Part shown: piece after piece, positions 7,083-9,618 of the stretch | How positions within the stretch are numbered: the stretch's first letter is position 1 | Layout: each line of letters starts with the position of its first letter | Assembly: GCA_043818215.1 (NCBI GenBank) | Contig: JBDRGC010000494.1 | Span: 1-9,618 of the forward strand | Direction of reading: 5' to 3' | Length of the DNA stretch: 9,618 nucleotides | From: JBDRGC01 sp043818215 | Lineage (GTDB): Bacteria > Chloroflexota > Anaerolineae > Anaerolineales > UBA11858 | Notes under the pieces: generated by a model | Told to the model about the DNA's origin: nothing | What the model saw: only the letters and a program-made list of their open reading frames with translations | The model's database searches: none | Position numbers and translations under genes: made by a program

Positions 7083-7145
7083 GTCGAATTTGTAAATTCG
7101 ACCTACAAGATAAAACGTAAATCGAATTTCCAAATTCGACCTACG
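7079..7145. repeat. Two tandem TAGGTCGAATTT palindromes
   Basis: The first palindrome has arms GTAGGTCGAATTT (7079-7091) and AAATTCGACCTAC (7094-7106), 13 bp perfect with only 2 nt between. The second (7116-7129 with 7132-7145) has the same sequence with two A-C mismatches and CC in the centre. The first includes the protease stop codon (TAG, 7080-7082) and the second ends 12 nt before the start of the transporter gene. No T tract follows on either strand, so attenuation or mRNA end protection fits better than classic termination. It could also be a mobile or REP-like palindrome. Confidence 0.8.
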
Positions 7146-7157
7146 TCCAAATTTACT

Positions 7158-8072
7158 ATGAGTATCGACAACCGCAGGCAAAAAAGCATCCTGGCAGTCA
7201 ATCTTGGGCTGTTTGCCAATATTGTTCTGGCCGCTCTAAAAACGAGCATTGGCATCCTGGGCAACAGCCCCGCCTTGCTCGCCGACGGCATCAACTCCAC
7301 TTCCGATGTGGCTTATGGGATTGTGGTCAGCGTGTTCATGCGGTTGGCCGGAAAGCCGCCCGATGATGAGCATCCTTACGGTCATAGCCAGATGGAAAGT
7401 GTCGCGGCTGTGGTCGTAGGCGCGTTTGTGATGACAACGGCCATTGCTATTTTCTGGGATGCTGTCAACAATGTCTACGATTTGTTGGCTGGACAAGGCG
7501 ATTTTAGCGGGGCCGCAAGTATCGCTCTGTGGGTGGGGCTGCTCACGGTGGTGATCAAGCTGGGGTTGACGGTTTGGACGCAGCGAATAGGCCAACAGAC
7601 GCAGAATACCGCTGTGCTGGCACTGGCCTACGATCACCGCAATGATGTGTTTTCTGCTCTGGCAGCCTCGCTTGGCATCCTCTTTGGCCAGATAGGTTAT
7701 CCGTGGGTTGACCCGCTGGCCGGGGCATTGGTGGCCTTGATCATCCTGCGCACGGGCATCGAGATACTGCGCGAGTCGACCGACGATTTGATGGACACCA
7801 TCCCGGGCCGGGCACTGGCTCAACAAATCACCGCTCTGTTGGATACTATTCCGGGGGTACAGCAGGTCGAAGAAATCCACGCCCACCGATTCGGGCCGCA
7901 CCTGGTGGCCAATATCACTATCGGCGTGGATGGCGCGTTGAGCGTGGCTGAAGGTGACAGGATTGCCACCCAAGTGGAACGTACGCTGATCGAAAACATC
8001 GAGTACATGCGCCGCGTTCACGTCCACTACCACCCGGCTACCTCTATAGCAAACGTTTTGCCCTCCGCTTGA
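7158..8072 (+). CDS. Cation diffusion facilitator, probable Mn/Fe exporter
   Basis: The product is 304 residues, normal for this family of proton-coupled divalent-cation exporters of the cytoplasmic membrane. The N-terminal part is a run of hydrophobic segments: TM1 about 11-34, TM2 about 38-62, TM3 about 80-99, TM4 about 120-140, TM5 about 150-170 and TM6 about 180-200. Signature features are LLADGINSTSD in TM2, DDEHPYGHSQMES after it, and YDHRND in TM5. The transport-site positions read N46xxxD50 in TM2 and D159xxxD163 in TM5, an N-D/D-D arrangement typical of Mn/Fe-type members rather than the H-D/H-D of Zn-type. The C-terminal cytoplasmic domain (about 211-304) ends with the His-containing strand VHVHYHP. 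No strong ribosome site precedes the ATG and a palindrome ends 12 nt before it, so initiation may be weak or leader-dependent. Metal specificity is inferred from motifs only. Confidence 0.93.
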   Translation: MSIDNRRQKSILAVNLGLFANIVLAALKTSIGILGNSPALLADGINSTSDVAYGIVVSVFMRLAGKPPDDEHPYGHSQMESVAAVVVGAFVMTTAIAIFWDAVNNVYDLLAGQGDFSGAASIALWVGLLTVVIKLGLTVWTQRIGQQTQNTAVLALAYDHRNDVFSALAASLGILFGQIGYPWVDPLAGALVALIILRTGIEILRESTDDLMDTIPGRALAQQITALLDTIPGVQQVEEIHAHRFGPHLVANITIGVDGALSVAEGDRIATQVERTLIENIEYMRRVHVHYHPATSIANVLPSA

Positions 8073-8080
8073 ATAGAACG

Positions 8081-8175
8081 CGGACACCGTGCCGGTACGG
8101 CGTGCCGCGGATGTAGCGGATCACCGCGGATTCTGTAAAAATATAAAATCCGCGTCAATCCGCTTAATCCGTGTC
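8081..8175. repeat. 9-nt-unit inverted repeat, copy 4, with displaced core
   Basis: The 23-nt core at 8081-8103 is identical to 2925-2947. Here it stands outside the hairpin, upstream of the left arm 8104-8132 (GCGGAT words spaced 9-10 nt). The right arm 8147-8175 (AATCCGCGT, CAATCCGCTT, AATCCGTGT) is its reverse complement at 22 of 29 positions. It starts 9 nt after the transporter stop codon. Confidence 0.75.
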
Positions 8176-8176
8176 A

Positions 8177-8276
8177 CACCTGCACTCACCTGCACTCACC
8201 TGCACTTGCCGCAGGTGCAAGTGTACCGCAGGTGCAAGTGCGCAGTGCCTGCATAGGTATGGCGCAGGTACAAGTG
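8177..8276. repeat. CACCTGCACT tandem array with inverted GCAGGTGCAAGTG copies
   Basis: Three exact head-to-tail copies of CACCTGCACT lie at 8177-8206 (10-bp period). They are followed by GCAGGTGCAAGTG at 8211-8223 and 8228-8240 (17-nt period, exact) and a one-mismatch copy at 8264-8276. The left words are reverse complements of the right ones, so alternative hairpins can form (for example CACCTGC 8197-8203 with GCAGGTG 8211-8217). It lies between the transporter and the HAS-barrel gene, ending about 60 nt before the latter's start. Role unknown. Confidence 0.8.
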
Positions 8277-8336
8277 TCCGCGGTCTATTGAAGCTACTTT
8301 CAGCAGCCCCCTTAACGATTACCAAATGAGGCAACA

Positions 8337-8945
8337 ATGACCCAAGCTATCGAAATTGGACGACTTCTGCGAGCAGGCACCACCGGATTTGTGGTGGGTT
8401 GCCGGGTATCCCAGTTGGATGCCCCTATTTTTGGGGGGCTGGTGCGCGCGCCCCTGGGAGAGAACTATCAGGTTTACGGGCTGATCCACGATATCCACAT
8501 CGACGATGATGGCATTGTGCGCCAACTTGTCACCGCCGATACCGTGGATGAGGCCATCATCGCCGATAACCGGATCAACCGCAACGTCCCGGTGGAGGTC
8601 AGTGTACTGGCAGTCGGCCACCAGCAAAACGGGGATATCAAACACTTGCTGCCACCGCGCCCGCCCCTCAGCCTGGACGTGATCTATCATTGCAGCGATG
8701 AAGAATTACGGGACTTCACTTCGGCGGGACGTTTTGGCTACTTCCGGCATATCCTGCGAGCCACGGATGCTCCCATTGGCGAACTTCTAGCGGCACATCT
8801 GGAGCAGGCCAACGCAGCCCACACCGCCGCGGGCGATTCCGAATGGATCGGCCGCGCGACTCAAGAACTCATCACTCTGCTGAGAGACGATTATCCAACC
8901 CTGATGGGCGTCTTGAGCGCCGTCAGCGATGCTTTTGACAGTTAG
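8337..8945 (+). CDS. Stand-alone HAS-barrel-like protein
   Basis: The product is 202 residues. The N-terminal ~115 residues look like a HAS-barrel, the small beta-barrel found at the N-terminus of HerA translocases and ATP synthase alpha/beta subunits: GTTGFVVGCRVSQLDAP, GGLVRAPL, QVYGLIHDIHIDDDGIVRQL, then VPVEVSVLAVGH and LLPPRPPLSLDVIY. The C-terminal ~85 residues are mainly helical (FGYFRHILRA, IGELLAAHLEQA, TQELITLLRDD) and contain no P-loop. HerA-type ATPases carry this barrel fused to a RecA-like motor; here it stands alone and the window ends without a following ATPase. It could be a companion subunit of a HerA-like ATPase encoded elsewhere. TGAGG 5 nt before the ATG supports the start. 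The family assignment rests on pattern memory and could be wrong; that the gene is real is much surer. Confidence 0.75.
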   Translation: MTQAIEIGRLLRAGTTGFVVGCRVSQLDAPIFGGLVRAPLGENYQVYGLIHDIHIDDDGIVRQLVTADTVDEAIIADNRINRNVPVEVSVLAVGHQQNGDIKHLLPPRPPLSLDVIYHCSDEELRDFTSAGRFGYFRHILRATDAPIGELLAAHLEQANAAHTAAGDSEWIGRATQELITLLRDDYPTLMGVLSAVSDAFDS

Positions 8946-8951
8946 CACTTC

Positions 8952-9014
8952 AGGTGCAACGCACTTGGGCGTTACAGAGACATTTTTGGATCGAAATCCA
9001 AGTGCGTTGCACCT
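8952..9014. repeat. 17-bp perfect inverted repeat after the HAS-barrel gene
   Basis: The arms AGGTGCAACGCACTTGG (8952-8968) and CCAAGTGCGTTGCACCT (8998-9014) are exact reverse complements with a 29-nt loop. It starts 6 nt after the stop codon, where a terminator would be, but the bases after the right arm (TATCTAAACC) are not T-rich. It may be a dispersed repeat that also stabilises the 3' end of the message. Confidence 0.75.
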
Positions 9015-9131
9015 TATCTAAACCGTATTGCAGTTAGGCATCGCTTTGGTCTTTAGGGTTCGTAGCTCCAGGGGTGGCATTCCTGCAAAAAAAGCGGGGT
9101 TAATGAAATCCTAAAAAGAAGTAAAGAAAAT

Positions 9132-9186
9132 CAAGTATTACTATTGACTTTATCAAGTAATTGTGTAAAATACTTGTAAATACTTG
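9132..9186. promoter_or_regulatory. CAAGTA/TACTTG boxes, operator-like
   Basis: CAAGTA occurs at 9132-9137 and 9154-9159 (22 nt apart, about two helical turns). Its reverse complement TACTTG occurs at 9171-9176 and 9181-9186 (10 nt apart, about one turn). The inner pair makes a dyad centred on 9165, directly over the promoter. The phasing fits a repressor or activator site. The regulator is unknown. Confidence 0.45.
9144..9171 (+). promoter_or_regulatory. Sigma70-type promoter
   Basis: TTGACT (9144-9149) and TAAAAT (9166-9171) are separated by 16 nt in a locally AT-rich stretch (about 9100-9200). Each hexamer matches the consensus at 5 of 6 positions. No convincing ORF follows within the window, so it drives either an untranslated RNA or a gene beyond the right edge. 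Confidence 0.55.
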
Positions 9187-9196
9187 TTGTTAGTTC

Positions 9197-9246
9197 AATG
9201 ATTTGAATGCGGCATAGCGCGATCTTTGGCCGCGACTAAAATCATT
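9197..9246 (+). other. Structured segment just downstream of the promoter
   Basis: AATGATTT (9197-9204) pairs with AAATCATT (9239-9246), and after a small internal loop GCGGC (9209-9213) pairs with GCCGC (9229-9233), leaving a 15-nt loop. Given transcription from near 9178, this would be the first structure in the RNA. It is a candidate leader or small RNA; nothing identifies a known family. Confidence 0.3.
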
Positions 9247-9290
9247 AGTGCGGAGACCTTTCGACTCGTAATTATTCAGTCCCCTTTTCT

Positions 9291-9316
9291 CGTTCCCACG
9301 CTCCGGCGTGGGAACG
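9291..9316. repeat. CGTTCCCACGC hairpin
   Basis: Perfect 11-bp arms CGTTCCCACGC (9291-9301) and GCGTGGGAACG (9306-9316) close on TCCG, a tetraloop of the stable UNCG type if transcribed. I recognise GTTCCCACGC...GCGTGGGAAC as a repeat seen between genes in many unrelated bacterial genomes. No T tract follows on either strand. Confidence 0.75.
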
Positions 9317-9371
9317 CCTCCCCCAACGCTCTGTATTGAGGCAGTGTGTCCGATCAGGCGTGCCAACGCAG

Positions 9372-9399
9372 TACCCCAAGGGTATGCTTCGCGAAGCAT
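9372..9399. repeat. Overlapping palindromes TACCC/GGGTA and ATGCTTCGCGAAGCAT
   Basis: TACCC (9372-9376) pairs with GGGTA (9380-9384) over a 3-nt loop, and the next 16 nt (9384-9399) are an exact palindrome. They follow the CGTTCCCACGC hairpin by about 55 nt and may be part of the same composite intergenic repeat. Confidence 0.6.
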
Positions 9400-9583
9400 T
9401 GACACGCGGGGGGTGAACGATTACTTCGACTCTGCTCAAGTTCGGCAATTGCTCCGACACGGGCTGAGTAGTTTGACAATGTCACATTCCAAATTCGATG
9501 TCATACCGCAAGGGTACACCTGTCCCGGTGTCTAGGGATACCCGTTGGTATTGCGAAGCAGCTTTACCGCTGACACTTGCACC

Positions 9584-9604
9584 GCACTGCGTTTGGTGCA
9601 GTGC
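9584..9604. repeat. GCACTGC/GCAGTGC hairpin at the right edge
   Basis: The 7-bp arms at 9584-9590 and 9598-9604 surround a 7-nt loop. The flanking words (ACTTGCACC on the left, GCAGGTGAGC on the right) resemble those of the array at 8177-8276, suggesting a related repeat that is cut by the window edge. Confidence 0.5.
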
Positions 9605-9618
9605 AGGTGAGCAATCTC

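Larger units (their letters stand above)
9247..9618. other. Gene-free right end
   Basis: Apart from the hairpins listed separately, I see no gene in this stretch. The open frames (for example 9308-9535 on the plus strand) have no ribosome site, run through palindromic repeats and give no recognisable protein. Confidence 0.6.

Noticed and set aside
7236..8087. 283-codon open frame on the minus strand
   Set aside because: It lies opposite the cation transporter gene, whose plus-strand product has clear family motifs; the minus-strand protein is unrecognisable.
8177..8276. CRISPR array
   Set aside because: Units are only 10-13 nt, there are no unique spacers of regular length, and copies are in both orientations.
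9308..9535. 75-codon plus-strand open frame
   Set aside because: No ribosome site, spans palindromes, no recognisable protein features.

Overview
The window looks like chromosomal DNA from an environmental bacterium. Moderate GC content, a large secreted multi-domain protein, a stand-alone HAS-barrel-like protein and a high density of intergenic hairpin repeats make me favour a Chloroflexota (Anaerolineae-like) host. This is an inference from gene style and repeat content; there is no rRNA or marker gene here. I see five confident or fairly confident protein genes, one broken or short paralogous fragment, no tRNA or rRNA, and no CRISPR array.

Left part (1-2480): two genes on the minus strand. 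The downstream one (190-1044) is a DegV-family fatty-acid-binding protein followed by a plausible hairpin terminator (141-171). The upstream one (1425-2480) joins a GyrI-like effector-binding domain to a cysteine-rich C-terminal domain. The gap between them holds two GC-rich hairpins and a tract of 9-nt repeats. A diverged 41-nt repeat lies outside each end of this gene pair (21-61 and 2795-2835).

Middle (2481-7082): a 725-nt gene-free stretch filled with repeat hairpins, then a short ORF (3206-3442), then a 1205-codon gene (3465-7082). The short ORF contains an out-of-frame, 87%-identical copy of the start of the mature region of the large gene. The large gene encodes a secreted, membrane-anchored protein with a carboxypeptidase-regulatory-like module, a CARDB-like module, a metzincin-like zinc protease core (HEIGHIYLGGH plus an NFMG Met-turn), Ig-like modules and a C-terminal membrane region with a tryptophan-rich motif.

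Right part (7083-9618): tandem palindromes separate the protease gene from a cation diffusion facilitator (7158-8072, probably Mn/Fe type). A second repeat-rich gap (8073-8336) follows, then a HAS-barrel-like gene (8337-8945). The last ~670 nt contain no convincing gene, but do hold a 17-bp inverted repeat, a good sigma70-type promoter with operator-like CAAGTA/TACTTG boxes, and several hairpin repeats.

The genes do not form an evident pathway. Each of the three plus-strand genes seems to stand alone, with repeats in between. The most notable content is the modular metalloprotease with its broken 5' duplicate, and a family of hairpins built from a 9-nt unit (NNACGGATT) that carries a conserved 23-nt core.
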